Source of the DNA: Chitinophaga sp. CF418
GTDB lineage: Bacteria; Bacteroidota; Bacteroidia; Chitinophagales; Chitinophagaceae
Reading direction: 5' to 3'
DNA length: 64,000 bases
Assembly (NCBI RefSeq): GCF_900142925.1
Contig: NZ_FRCN01000002.1
Location: 62,001-126,000, forward strand
The translations under genes were made by a program, and so were the position numbers. The notes beneath the pieces are model-generated. The model was not told where the DNA came from and did no database searches. It worked only from the letters and a program-made list of their open reading frames with translations. Below, in pieces: positions 17,233-25,581 of this stretch; positions within the stretch are counted from its first letter, which is position 1; each line of letters starts with the position of its first letter.

Positions 17233-18783
17233 TTATAATTTGATCTCTTCTTCGTTGGCGTCAAAGAATCGATATTCTGTGAGATGGTAGTTAGAGTCAG
17301 CTTTGATCTTGACCCATTTCTTATACTGGAAGTACCACTTCCACCGGCGGGAGGTCAGGAAACCTTTAGCCAGGTAAGCATAAAATATAGGGTGTACCCT
17401 GATAGTAAGCCCTTTATGCTGATGATTAATGAGATATTGCAGGTTCTTTTCGATTTCGTCAATGATCAGTACGGAGGCTCCGATCTTGCCTGTACCATGA
17501 CAGGTAGGGCAATCTTCCGCCACTGAAATAGTGACTTCGGGTTTCACTCTCTGTCGGGTGATCTGCATCAGGCCGAATTTAGAGATAGGCAGGATGGTAT
17601 GTTTAGCCCTATCCTGCGACATGAATTTCTCCATGGCTTCGTAGACTACCTTCTTATTCTCCGGCAACTTCATATCAATGAAGTCGATGATGATGATACC
17701 TCCCAGGTCACGAAGCCTCAACTGACGGGCTATTTCTGCAGCAGCTTCCAGGTTGGATGCGAGAGCATTCTGTTCCTGATTATTGCTGGAGCTTTTATAA
17801 CCACTGTTGACGTCTATGACATGCAATGCTTCTGTCGCTTCTATGATCAGGTATACGCCGCTGTCCAGGTTGACGGTCTTCCCGAAGGAAGCTTTCACCT
17901 GACGGGTAACGCCATAGTGATCAAAGATAGGAGCGCCGTTATGATAATGCTGAACGATGTCCTGTTTTTCAGGGGCTATTTTCTGAATATAGGCCCTGGT
18001 ATCAGTGAACATGTTCCTGTCATTGATAACGATCTTGTTGAAGCTCTCGTTAAGAAGGTCACGTAATATGCTGGTTGTTTTAGCCTGTTCACTCAGTATT
18101 TTCTGCGGCGGTTGTGCCGCGCGCAGGTTCGCCTGTATATTTTTCCAGGTTTCTACGAGTGTGGTCAGGTCCTCATGCAGTTCTGCCGTTTTCTTTCCTT
18201 CAGCCGCCGTGCGGACAATAACACCGAAATTGGGTGTTTTGATGGCCTCTACGATCTTCTGCAACCTTTTTCTCTCTTCGGAAGAATGTATCTTTTTAGA
18301 TACAGCAACAATGTCATTAAAGGGTGTTAACACGATAAACCTTCCGGGTAGAGAAATTTCGCAACTAAGACGGGGACCTTTAGAAGAAATAGGCTCTTTT
18401 AGTATCTGCACCAGGATGTTGGGCTTTCCGCCCAGCACATCTGTGATTTTGCCGGTTTTTACTATTTCCGGCTCATTCTTAAACTTTGTAAAGTCAAACC
18501 CCTCTGGGGTTTTATCTGAAATAGCCTGCTGGGTAAATTTTAGTATAGAACGTATATATGGGCTAAGATCTGTGTAATGTAAGAAGGCATCTTTTTCAAA
18601 TCCTACATCGACAAAAGCCGCATTAAGGCCGGGGATCAACTTTTTCACCCGCCCCAGGTATAAATCCCCTACAGAAAAGTTGGGATTGCCGCTTTCGTGA
18701 TGCAATTCCACCAATTTCTTATCTTCCAGCAACGCTATTTCCACACCGGTAGGTGCCGCATTTATAATAAGTTCCTTGTTCAA
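17233..18783 (-). CDS. rng: ribonuclease G (RNase E/G family)
   Basis: Endoribonuclease of 516 residues for rRNA maturation and mRNA turnover. An S1-like RNA-binding domain lies at about residues 37-130 (GDLYLGRVKKLIPGLNAAFVD). The RNase H-like/DNase I-like core carries the two metal-binding aspartates in HVIDVNSGYKS and IIIIDFIDMKLPENK. The zinc-link motif CPTCHGTGK follows, used for dimer formation. It has no long C-terminal scaffold, so it is a G-type rather than an E-type enzyme, the usual form in the phylum. Transcribed alone, with its own terminator. Confidence 0.95.
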   Translation of the reverse strand: MNKELIINAAPTGVEIALLEDKKLVELHHESGNPNFSVGDLYLGRVKKLIPGLNAAFVDVGFEKDAFLHYTDLSPYIRSILKFTQQAISDKTPEGFDFTKFKNEPEIVKTGKITDVLGGKPNILVQILKEPISSKGPRLSCEISLPGRFIVLTPFNDIVAVSKKIHSSEERKRLQKIVEAIKTPNFGVIVRTAAEGKKTAELHEDLTTLVETWKNIQANLRAAQPPQKILSEQAKTTSILRDLLNESFNKIVINDRNMFTDTRAYIQKIAPEKQDIVQHYHNGAPIFDHYGVTRQVKASFGKTVNLDSGVYLIIEATEALHVIDVNSGYKSSSNNQEQNALASNLEAAAEIARQLRLRDLGGIIIIDFIDMKLPENKKVVYEAMEKFMSQDRAKHTILPISKFGLMQITRQRVKPEVTISVAEDCPTCHGTGKIGASVLIIDEIEKNLQYLINHQHKGLTIRVHPIFYAYLAKGFLTSRRWKWYFQYKKWVKIKADSNYHLTEYRFFDANEEEIKL

Positions 18784-19084
18784 GCGTCCAAAATTTTAAC
18801 CATTATAACTTCACCTTGAGTTATGCACGGCTATTTAATAACAGCTTACTGCATACCAGATTACAGCCGGCGAAACGCCAGCATACGTGATGATGGATTG
18901 CTTAAGGGTTTAGCGATCAGCAGGTAATATCCGGAATTCTAAGCGGGATTTGTGGAAAAACCTGCATGACTCCAGCAATTTAATAATAATCGCCAAAATC
19001 ATGCAGGATATATAAAAATTTTTGTCCGATCACCGCGCCGCAAATAAAACCTGGTTAGTATAAATGGCGGGAAACAGGAGAAAA
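18784..19084. other. non-coding gap of about 300 bp before rng
   Basis: AT-rich spacer between the start of rng and the end of the small basic protein gene. It must hold the rng promoter; I see no clear TAnnTTTG box, no strong hairpin and no open frame worth naming. Confidence 0.5.
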
Positions 19085-19180
19085 TTATTTCTTATTCTTC
19101 TTATGCCGGTTCTTTCTCAGTCTTTTTTTACGTTTGTGAGTAGCAATCTTATGTCTTTTTCTTTTCTTACCGCAAGGCAT
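19085..19180 (-). CDS. 31-residue highly basic protein (AURKAIP1/COX24-like)
   Basis: Tiny gene: ATG at 19180, stop at 19085. The product begins MPCGKKRKRHKIATHKRKKR and is almost wholly K, R, H and N. This is the pattern of the short Bacteroidetes proteins with an AURKAIP1/COX24 domain, related to the mitochondrial ribosomal protein mS38, so it probably binds rRNA or the ribosome. It ends 301 bp before rng and starts 36 bp after the TPR gene on the same strand. The TPR-COX24 spacing suggests co-transcription. Confidence rests on the recognisable residue pattern. Confidence 0.75.
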   Translation of the reverse strand: MPCGKKRKRHKIATHKRKKRLRKNRHKKNKK

Positions 19181-19216
19181 ACGCTAATAAGTTTTTAAAT
19201 GTTTAAAAAATGAATA

Positions 19217-20053
19217 TTATTTAATACTCTTGATATAATCGTCTATTTCGGCCTTCAGTGAAGGATCCTTCACCAACGTCTTACATTTCTCTGCCAGTTC
19301 AATTGCTTTTTTGAAATCGCCTTTGCCCTTGTAAGCTTCTGCTAATACAAATAGCGCTTTAGCCTCTTCAGGATGTTTCTGAGTGAACGACTCCATCCTG
19401 TCTATGGCTTTATCAAACTGGTTTGACTGAATAGCAAGACTTGCCAATGTGATCTGAGCTTCTGCATTATCAGGATTGGCAGCTACCACATCCCTGAGTT
19501 TCTGGACACCTACCATAGGCTCTGTATTCATATACAAAAGCGCCTGTTTTATCTTAAGGGAATCATTACCCGGACTAAGCGTTATCGCCTGGCCCAATAG
19601 GGTAATGGCCTGTTTGGTCTCCCAGTTCATTACAGCAGGGTCCTCTGCGTGTTCCAGATGTTCTAAAAATAAATTGGCTGCAAAGGTGAGGCTTTTTTCG
19701 GAATTTTCCAACTTGGCGGATTCGCCAAGATAATACGCAGCTATGGGTAGTTGGTTAAGGCTATCCCAGGAGGCATATAATTGTTTGTAAGCGGCTATCT
19801 GCTGGTTCTTAACATCACCCCGGACAATATTCTCCTGGCGGGCAATAGAAATTAATTTATCAGCTGGGACTTTTTGCTTGGCGGAAGCCAGCAATTCGTC
19901 GAAGGCAATAGTTTTTCCCTCCTGACCCTCATGCATATGAGTGGCAGTTGGCATCGCTTTTTTATCCGAATGAGGCACGGTGCGGCCAAAAGCTACCAAT
20001 ACTATAAGTATTGTCGCCGCGGCACCGACCAGGAGAATTTGTGATTTTTGCAC
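19217..20053 (-). CDS. membrane-anchored TPR protein
   Basis: Protein of 278 residues with one N-terminal membrane segment (about residues 5-23, ILLVGAAATILIVLVAFG), then a histidine-containing linker and several TPR-like helical repeats in the second half (AITLSPGNDSLKIKQALLYM, VVAANPDNAEAQITLASLAI, HPEEAKALFVLAEAYKGKGD). TPRs bind partner proteins; the partner is unknown. It directly follows the HU gene by 23 bp on the same strand and precedes the small COX24-like gene, so the three probably share a transcript. Confidence 0.8.
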   Translation of the reverse strand: MQKSQILLVGAAATILIVLVAFGRTVPHSDKKAMPTATHMHEGQEGKTIAFDELLASAKQKVPADKLISIARQENIVRGDVKNQQIAAYKQLYASWDSLNQLPIAAYYLGESAKLENSEKSLTFAANLFLEHLEHAEDPAVMNWETKQAITLLGQAITLSPGNDSLKIKQALLYMNTEPMVGVQKLRDVVAANPDNAEAQITLASLAIQSNQFDKAIDRMESFTQKHPEEAKALFVLAEAYKGKGDFKKAIELAEKCKTLVKDPSLKAEIDDYIKSIK

Positions 20054-20076
20054 GCCTTAAATATTAGGCTGCAAAA

Positions 20077-20364
20077 TTACGAACTTTTAAGCTTCTTTAC
20101 TTCTGCAACGAATTCTTTAGAAGGCTTAAAGGCAGGAATGAAATGCTCCGGAATCTCAACGGCAACATTCTTCTTGATGTTACGGCCAATTTTAGCAGCT
20201 CTCTTTTTTGTAATGAAGCTACCAAAGCCCCTTATATAGATATGCTCGCCATTAGCCAACGCTTCCTTGACCTCCTTAAACATGGCCTCTAGTGTTACTA
20301 ACACATCTACTTTAGGTATGCCGGTTTTTTCAGCAATATTGTTAATTAAGTCAGCTTTTCTCAT
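20077..20364 (-). CDS. HU/IHF-family DNA-binding protein
   Basis: Nucleoid-associated protein of 95 residues that bends DNA as a dimer. It has the HU start MRKADLINNIAEKTGIPK, the dimer core VTLEAMFKEVKEALANGEHI and the conserved arm GFGSFITKKRAAKIGRN. The DNA-intercalating arm tip has IPEHFIPAFKPSKEF instead of the usual PxxxxPxFxPGK, a variant common in the phylum. A minus-strand TAATTTTG box ends 26 bp before the start. Confidence 0.92.
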   Translation of the reverse strand: MRKADLINNIAEKTGIPKVDVLVTLEAMFKEVKEALANGEHIYIRGFGSFITKKRAAKIGRNIKKNVAVEIPEHFIPAFKPSKEFVAEVKKLKSS

Positions 20365-20389
20365 AATTGAAGCGAAGGATTACTTGTCC

Positions 20390-20397
20390 CAAAATTA
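20390..20397 (-). promoter_or_regulatory. -7 box (TAATTTTG) before the HU gene
   Basis: Minus-strand octamer fitting TAnnTTTG, 26 bp before the HU start codon. A TTTG at 20431-20428 is further upstream than the usual -33 spacing. Confidence 0.4.
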
Positions 20398-20938
20398 TTT
20401 ATTTTTTTTTAATTGCTGAATTTTAAGCAAATAAATTTTATCTTTTTTTCTTATACCAAGGTTTTGTATAATATATCTATCTGTAAATCACCTAGTAATA
20501 GTCTCATAAACTCTAATAACGGGCAACCGGAAAAAGAGAGGGACACCATGCTCTAACCCAGTACAAGTACACTTTCATCAGGGTAATCACAAAATTTCAC
20601 TAAACCACTCATTAACGAATATACAAAAAATAATATTCATTTTGTCTTTTTTTTCTTGACTTAATGAAAAAAGATCTATCCAGATCAGGCAGTAACAGAT
20701 AAAAGGTCTTTGTCTATTATAACGCATTTTTTGGCATATTCGTCTATCGATCAACAAGTTCTGTTAATAGTCGCTGCAAAACCGCTACAGTTAAATATTA
20801 TCAAAAATAAATCTAATACAATCCGGTTATTTTTCCAATAGTGTCGTTTCCACAAATATTCCGTTTTCGATCCCTCTTTAAGATGTGCAGCGCCTCCCCT
20901 ATGCGCCCTTTTTCACTGATCCGATTATATTTGCAGAG
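20398..20938. other. 540-bp AT-rich intergenic region between HU and mutY
   Basis: Divergent promoter region with long A and T runs. A TATATTTG box at 20926-20933 lies only 5 bp before the mutY ATG. I see no coding frame, strong hairpin or repeat in the rest. Confidence 0.5.
20926..20933 (+). promoter_or_regulatory. -7 box (TATATTTG) very close to the mutY start
   Basis: TATATTTG fits TAnnTTTG; a transcript starting about 6 nt downstream would begin at or next to the ATG at 20939, so the mRNA could be leaderless. Confidence 0.35.
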
Positions 20939-22003
20939 ATGAAGCAGTTTTTTACGAACACCCTGCTGGAGTGGAACAAACATGAGAACACCCGCTCCAT
21001 GCCGTGGAAAGGTGAGAAAGACCCCTACCGGATATGGCTGTCTGAAATTATTCTCCAACAAACACGTGTAGAACAGGGATGGGCTTATTATGAGCGGTTC
21101 ATACTGAACTATCCAACAGTAAAGGAACTGGCGGCCGCGCCGGAAGAAGCGGTATTCCGTCTGTGGCAGGGACTGGGCTATTATGCACGCTGCAAGAATA
21201 TGCTGGCTGCTGCAAAACAGATCGTATCAGGCTATCACGGCCACTTTCCGAATACATACGAAACCATACAATCACTCAAGGGCATAGGCCCCTACACAGC
21301 CGCGGCCATTGCCTCTTTTGCATTCAATCTGCCACATGCCGTTCTGGACGGCAACGTATTCCGTGTACTGTCCCGTTTCTTTGATATAGATACTCCTATA
21401 GACAGTACGGCAGGTAAGAAGCAATTTTCCGAACTGGCTCAGGAGTTGTTACCTCATGGTCAGTCTGCTTCGTATAACCAATCCATTATGGACTTTGGCG
21501 CTGTAGTATGTAAGCCTCAGCAACCGGCCTGCAGCACCTGTCCCCTGGCAGGTAAATGTAAGGCCTTTCACCTGGGACTGACCGGCCTGTTGCCTGTTAA
21601 GGCAAAGAAGCTGGTCATTAGAAAGCGCTACTTCTATTATCTTGTATTACAGTATAAAGACCAGGTCTTCATCCGCAAACGCACGGAAAGCGACATATGG
21701 CAGAACCTCCACGAATTCATTCTGATAGAAACTCCCGGTCCGGAAGACGTAACAGCGTTACGGGCTACAGCCGCCTTTAAAAATATTGTAAAAGATATAC
21801 GTTACAACATGGATGCGGTTTCCGGGATATTCAAACAGCAGCTTACGCACCAGACAATCCATAGCCAGTTCCTGATGCTATCGGCAGGCAAAAAGCCCGA
21901 AATGCCCGGCTATATGGCCATTCCACGGGATCAACTGGATCATTACGCCTTTCCGAAAACCATCACAGACTTCCTCAGCAACAGGGAACTTACCCTATTC
22001 TGA
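20939..22003 (+). CDS. mutY: A/G-specific adenine glycosylase MutY
   Basis: DNA repair enzyme that removes adenine mispaired with 8-oxoguanine. From the ATG at 20939 it has 354 residues; the frame extends upstream only through a GTG at 20885. The HhH-GPD domain carries the catalytic glutamate region SEIILQQTRVEQG, the helix-hairpin-helix SLKGIGPYTAAAIASFAF and the catalytic aspartate in VLDGNVFRVLSRFF. The 4Fe-4S loop has four cysteines: C-x6-C-x2-C-x5-C in CKPQQPACSTCPLAGKCKAF. A NUDIX-like domain for 8-oxoG recognition fills the C-terminus. The order HU, mutY, ssb, gldE, gldD is a familiar Bacteroidetes block. Confidence 0.95.
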   Translation: MKQFFTNTLLEWNKHENTRSMPWKGEKDPYRIWLSEIILQQTRVEQGWAYYERFILNYPTVKELAAAPEEAVFRLWQGLGYYARCKNMLAAAKQIVSGYHGHFPNTYETIQSLKGIGPYTAAAIASFAFNLPHAVLDGNVFRVLSRFFDIDTPIDSTAGKKQFSELAQELLPHGQSASYNQSIMDFGAVVCKPQQPACSTCPLAGKCKAFHLGLTGLLPVKAKKLVIRKRYFYYLVLQYKDQVFIRKRTESDIWQNLHEFILIETPGPEDVTALRATAAFKNIVKDIRYNMDAVSGIFKQQLTHQTIHSQFLMLSAGKKPEMPGYMAIPRDQLDHYAFPKTITDFLSNRELTLF

Positions 22004-22182
22004 TACAAAAACTTACTGTGTACCAACAGCGCCCAACTTGCTGCGGCAAGGTATTTGAGCTAAACTATACGTTAAATTTTTCACTGTCGATTTGAAAAAA
22101 ACATTAACTTTAGAAAGGTTGTTCATTTATAAGAAGCGTATATTTTCAATAGTTTAAAATCAATAGATTAAAACCTGCAACA

Positions 22183-22638
22183 ATGAGAGGTGTTAATAAA
22201 GTAATTCTGATTGGCAACTTGGGTAGAGATCCAGACGTACAGTTCCTAGAAGGTAATATTGCTGTAGCCAAATTCTCTCTGGCAACGACAGAAACATTCA
22301 AAGACCGGGCTGGCAAACTTATATCCCAAACAGAATGGCATACAGTAGTATTATGGCGCGGACTGGCTGAACTGGCCCAAAAGTACCTGCACAAAGGAAG
22401 CCTTGTTTATATAGAAGGACGCCTCCGTACCCGCAGCTGGGAAGACAAAGAGGGTAATAAGAAATTTGCCACTGAGGTAGTGGGCGACAATCTGGTTATG
22501 CTGGACAAACGTATGGACCTGAACAACTCCGAACACGCCATACATCATAGCAATACAGGGAGTAACACTGGTGACAATTTCCCCAATATGGAAATCCCCC
22601 CCCAATTAAACGATACTGCGGACGATCTTCCTTTTTAA
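22183..22638 (+). CDS. ssb: single-stranded DNA-binding protein
   Basis: Protein of 151 residues protecting ssDNA in replication and repair. The OB fold (about residues 3-105) starts GVNKVILIGNLGRDPDVQFL and includes SQTEWHTVVLWRGLAELAQK, KGSLVYIEGRLRTRSWEDKE and VVGDNLVMLDKR. A flexible N/H/S-rich linker leads to the acidic tip DDLPF, which binds partner proteins. The gene lies between mutY and gldE. Confidence 0.96.
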   Translation: MRGVNKVILIGNLGRDPDVQFLEGNIAVAKFSLATTETFKDRAGKLISQTEWHTVVLWRGLAELAQKYLHKGSLVYIEGRLRTRSWEDKEGNKKFATEVVGDNLVMLDKRMDLNNSEHAIHHSNTGSNTGDNFPNMEIPPQLNDTADDLPF

Positions 22639-22697
22639 CTATCCGGTAAAAAATACTAATTCTTTTTTGATTGATAATCCCTTTATGGGACATTACT

Positions 22698-22705
22698 TAT
22701 ATTTG
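22698..22705 (+). promoter_or_regulatory. -7 box (TATATTTG) before gldE
   Basis: TATATTTG fits TAnnTTTG and lies about 100 bp before the gldE start; a TTTTTTG run (22663-22669) is upstream at a spacing a little longer than standard. Confidence 0.4.
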
Positions 22706-22807
22706 CATATAGGGAAAGCGATTCAATTTAAGACCTGAATTACTTTCCCATTTTTTTGGAACTTACTTTGCTATAAGCTGGGAGTTCTAATATTTCTCAC
22801 GTCAAAG

Positions 22808-24163
22808 TTGAACAATTTGTACACCTATCCGGCAAGCATTCTACCTGGTAAGCTTACCCTGTTGCAAGCAGCGGCGCCAATCGCCACTCCGAACGTGGTT
22901 ATTTATCTGCTTGTAATATTCATACTCCTACTCATGGCTTTTATTGTTTCCGGTGCCGAAGTGGCTTTCTTCTCCCTGAACTATAAAGACCTGAACGCCC
23001 TGAAAACGAGGCAAAATACCAGTGGTAAGCTGATTACCAAACTCCTGGAAAAGCCCCGCTCCCTGCTGGCCTCCCTCCAGATAGCTGGCATCCTCCTTTC
23101 CCTGGCGTTTATTATGGTAACCAGCTACCTCATCACCCAGATGGAAGATCTTCAGACCTTCCCTGTTGTATCTCTGGTAGTACGTATAGCCATTATCATT
23201 TTTGTGCTTCTTTTCTTCGGCCAGGTGCTTCCCCGCGTATGGGCCGCCCAGAACAATATCCGGTTTGCTACTTACTTTGCCTGGTTTATCAGCATTGTAC
23301 ATGCCACCCTGGAACCTGTAAGCGACTTTTACGTAAGCCTCAGCGAAAGCATAGAAGCCCGCTTCTTTCACAGAGGAGCTGTAAACTACCAGGAGATAGA
23401 CGAGGCCATTGAAATGAGTGTAGACCCCACCGCTTCCCAGGAAGAAAAGAATATCCTGAAAGGCATCCTCAAATTCGGCAATATCACCGTTAAACAGATC
23501 ATGCATACCCGCCTGGATGTATCAGGCATTGAGTATGAAGACCCTTTTGAAACTGTTGTAAAGAGAGTGGCAGACCTCCATTATTCCCGCCTTCCGGTGT
23601 ACAAAGGTAACCTCGATAACATCGTGGGCGTGATCCATACCAAAGACCTCCTGCCCCACCTTGATAAAGGCAAAAGTTTTGACTGGCATACCGTTATGCG
23701 GCAGCCTTTTTTTGTACATGGCCATAAACTGATTGAAGACCTGCTGTCTGAATTCCAGACCAGGCGTATGCATTTTGCGGTTGTCGTGGACGAATTTGGC
23801 GGCACCTCCGGTATTGTGACCCTGGAAGATATTGTGGAAGAGGTAATCGGCGACATCAAAGACGAATTTGATGAAGAAGAGTTCAACTACAGCAAAGTAG
23901 ACAACTATACCTACGTTTTTGAAGGCAAGACCATGCTCAATGACGTCTGCCGTATCATGAACATCCCTCCCGATACCTTCGAGGTAGTAAAGGGCGAAAG
24001 CGACTCTATCGGGGGCCTCATACTGGAATTGGCAGGTAAATTCCCTGAAGAGAACAGTGTAATATCCCATGAAGACTATGATTTTACCGTACTGGAAGTA
24101 AGCAAGATGCGTATCCAGAAGGTACAGGTGACTATCAGGCAGAATGTGGAAGACGAGAACTAG
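22808..24163 (+). CDS. gldE: gliding motility-associated CNNM/CBS protein GldE
   Basis: Integral membrane protein of 451 residues of the CNNM/CorC family, linked in Flavobacterium to gliding motility together with GldD. It has an N-terminal CNNM membrane domain (about residues 30-200, VVIYLLVIFILLLMAFIVSG, GAEVAFFSLNYKDLNALK), two CBS motifs (about 215-345, IMHTRLDVSGIE, VVDEFGGTSGIVTLEDIVEE) and a CorC/HlyC transporter-associated domain at the end. The likely start is a TTG at 22808, as no in-frame ATG precedes the first membrane segment. It is followed after 29 bp by gldD. Confidence 0.9.
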   Translation: MNNLYTYPASILPGKLTLLQAAAPIATPNVVIYLLVIFILLLMAFIVSGAEVAFFSLNYKDLNALKTRQNTSGKLITKLLEKPRSLLASLQIAGILLSLAFIMVTSYLITQMEDLQTFPVVSLVVRIAIIIFVLLFFGQVLPRVWAAQNNIRFATYFAWFISIVHATLEPVSDFYVSLSESIEARFFHRGAVNYQEIDEAIEMSVDPTASQEEKNILKGILKFGNITVKQIMHTRLDVSGIEYEDPFETVVKRVADLHYSRLPVYKGNLDNIVGVIHTKDLLPHLDKGKSFDWHTVMRQPFFVHGHKLIEDLLSEFQTRRMHFAVVVDEFGGTSGIVTLEDIVEEVIGDIKDEFDEEEFNYSKVDNYTYVFEGKTMLNDVCRIMNIPPDTFEVVKGESDSIGGLILELAGKFPEENSVISHEDYDFTVLEVSKMRIQKVQVTIRQNVEDEN

Positions 24164-24192
24164 TGCAGGACTTTTAATTACAAGAAGCTATT

Positions 24193-24789
24193 ATGAAATT
24201 AACCGGGAATACTCTTTGTCTGCTGTTGCTGCTGGCTTTTTCCGCCTGTCAGCAAAACTATACACCCAAGCCGCGCGGCTACTTCCAGATCAACTTCCCA
24301 AAGCGGGAATACCGCCTGTTTGACGTTCCCGGCTATCCATACACCTTCGAGTATCCTGTATATGCCAATATCGTGAAGGATAGCCTCTTTTTCGGCGAAA
24401 AAACCGAGAATCCCTACTGGATCAATGTGGAGTTCCCGTCCCTGAATGGCAAGATCTATATGAGCTATAAAGAGATCGGTCAGGGAGGGAAGAACAACTT
24501 CCAGCAGCTGGTGAACGACGCGTTCAAAATGACCTATAAACACACCTATAAGGCGGAATACATAGAAGAAAAGGCCATCAATACTCCTTCCCATGTAACA
24601 GGCCAGTTCTATGACGTAGGCGGTAATGCTGCCTCTGCCAAGCAATTTTATGCCACCGACTCTACCCGGCACTTCCTCAGGGGCGCCCTTTACTTTGACG
24701 CCGCCCCCAATGCAGACTCCCTTGCTCCGGTACAACAGTTCCTGCAGCAGGATATGTGGCACCTGGTGGAAACATTGAAGTGGAGATAG
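24193..24789 (+). CDS. gldD: gliding motility lipoprotein GldD
   Basis: Lipoprotein of 198 residues with signal peptide LCLLLLLAFSAC (Cys 19). The mature N-terminus YTPKPRGYFQINFPKREY followed by YPYTFEYPVYANI is the GldD signature. In Flavobacterium GldD is needed for gliding, and gldE-gldD linkage is conserved. Its molecular role is unknown. The 29-bp gap to gldE suggests one operon. Confidence 0.92.
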   Translation: MKLTGNTLCLLLLLAFSACQQNYTPKPRGYFQINFPKREYRLFDVPGYPYTFEYPVYANIVKDSLFFGEKTENPYWINVEFPSLNGKIYMSYKEIGQGGKNNFQQLVNDAFKMTYKHTYKAEYIEEKAINTPSHVTGQFYDVGGNAASAKQFYATDSTRHFLRGALYFDAAPNADSLAPVQQFLQQDMWHLVETLKWR

Positions 24790-24806
24790 GCCATCTACTA
24801 TTTTTG

Positions 24807-24814
24807 TACCTTTG
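24807..24814 (+). promoter_or_regulatory. -7 box (TACCTTTG) before the DUF3109 gene
   Basis: TACCTTTG fits TAnnTTTG, 66 bp before the ATG at 24881. Confidence 0.4.
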
Positions 24815-24880
24815 CGTCTTTAAAAGAATACCCGACCGGAAAGCTTACGCCAACAGTCCCGGCCGGCCATGGTTTTTTAT

Positions 24881-25456
24881 ATGATCATCATTGACGACAA
24901 GTACATCAGCGACGAATTAATTGAGGAAAAGTTCGTCTGCAATCTGGGGGCCTGTAAAGGCGCCTGTTGTGTTGCAGGTGATTGCGGCGCGCCGCTGGAT
25001 AAGGAGGAAGTAAAGATCCTGAAGAAGATCTATCCGAAGATCAAGTCTTACCTACGTCCCGATGGCATCGCTGAAATAGAGCAAACAGGCACCAATACCA
25101 TAGACGACGAATATGGTTATGTTACGCCTATTGTCAATAAAGGCATCTGCGCCTATGCCACTATCGACTCCCATGGTATTGTAGGCTGTGGTATTGAAAA
25201 GGCATTTAACGACGGCGTAATTGACTATAAGAAGCCGATCTCCTGCCACCTCTACCCCATCAGGGTAAAGAAATACGAATCTTTTGAGGCATTGAACTAT
25301 GACCGCTGGGATGTGTGCAAACCTGCCTGCAAAAATGGTAGAAGTCTGCGTGTGCCTGTATACCGCTTCCTGCGCGATGCACTTATCCGGAAATATGGAG
25401 AGGAGTTCTACCAGGTGCTGGACAAGATTGCCACCAAGCAGTATAAGGCAGAATAA
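24881..25456 (+). CDS. DUF3109 cysteine-rich protein
   Basis: Conserved Bacteroidetes protein of 191 residues (an ATG at 24869 would add four). It starts IIIDDKYISDELIEEKFVCN and has clustered cysteines: CNLGACKGACC near residues 20-29, then C in AGDCGAP, KGICAYA, GIVGCGIE, SCHLYP and VCKPAC. The arrangement resembles the iron-binding YkgJ-like cysteine cluster proteins, so it may hold a metal or Fe-S site. Function is not known. It lies downstream of gldD but has its own promoter box. Confidence 0.8.
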   Translation: MIIIDDKYISDELIEEKFVCNLGACKGACCVAGDCGAPLDKEEVKILKKIYPKIKSYLRPDGIAEIEQTGTNTIDDEYGYVTPIVNKGICAYATIDSHGIVGCGIEKAFNDGVIDYKKPISCHLYPIRVKKYESFEALNYDRWDVCKPACKNGRSLRVPVYRFLRDALIRKYGEEFYQVLDKIATKQYKAE

Positions 25457-25522
25457 GAGTCCTTGCTGATGCTATCCCTTCATTTCCCTATCTTTACCAG
25501 TACTAATTGTTGTTTAATCATT

Positions 25523-25542
25523 CCGGCGTATAGCAACGCCGG
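25523..25542 (+). terminator. small GC hairpin after the DUF3109 gene
   Basis: CCGGCGT and ACGCCGG pair around a 6-nt loop, 66 bp past the stop codon; the T-rich stretch after it is weak (GGGTTTTG). Confidence 0.35.
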
Positions 25543-25581
25543 CATGGGTTTTGTAATTCCGAATCAGCAATCCGACAATTT

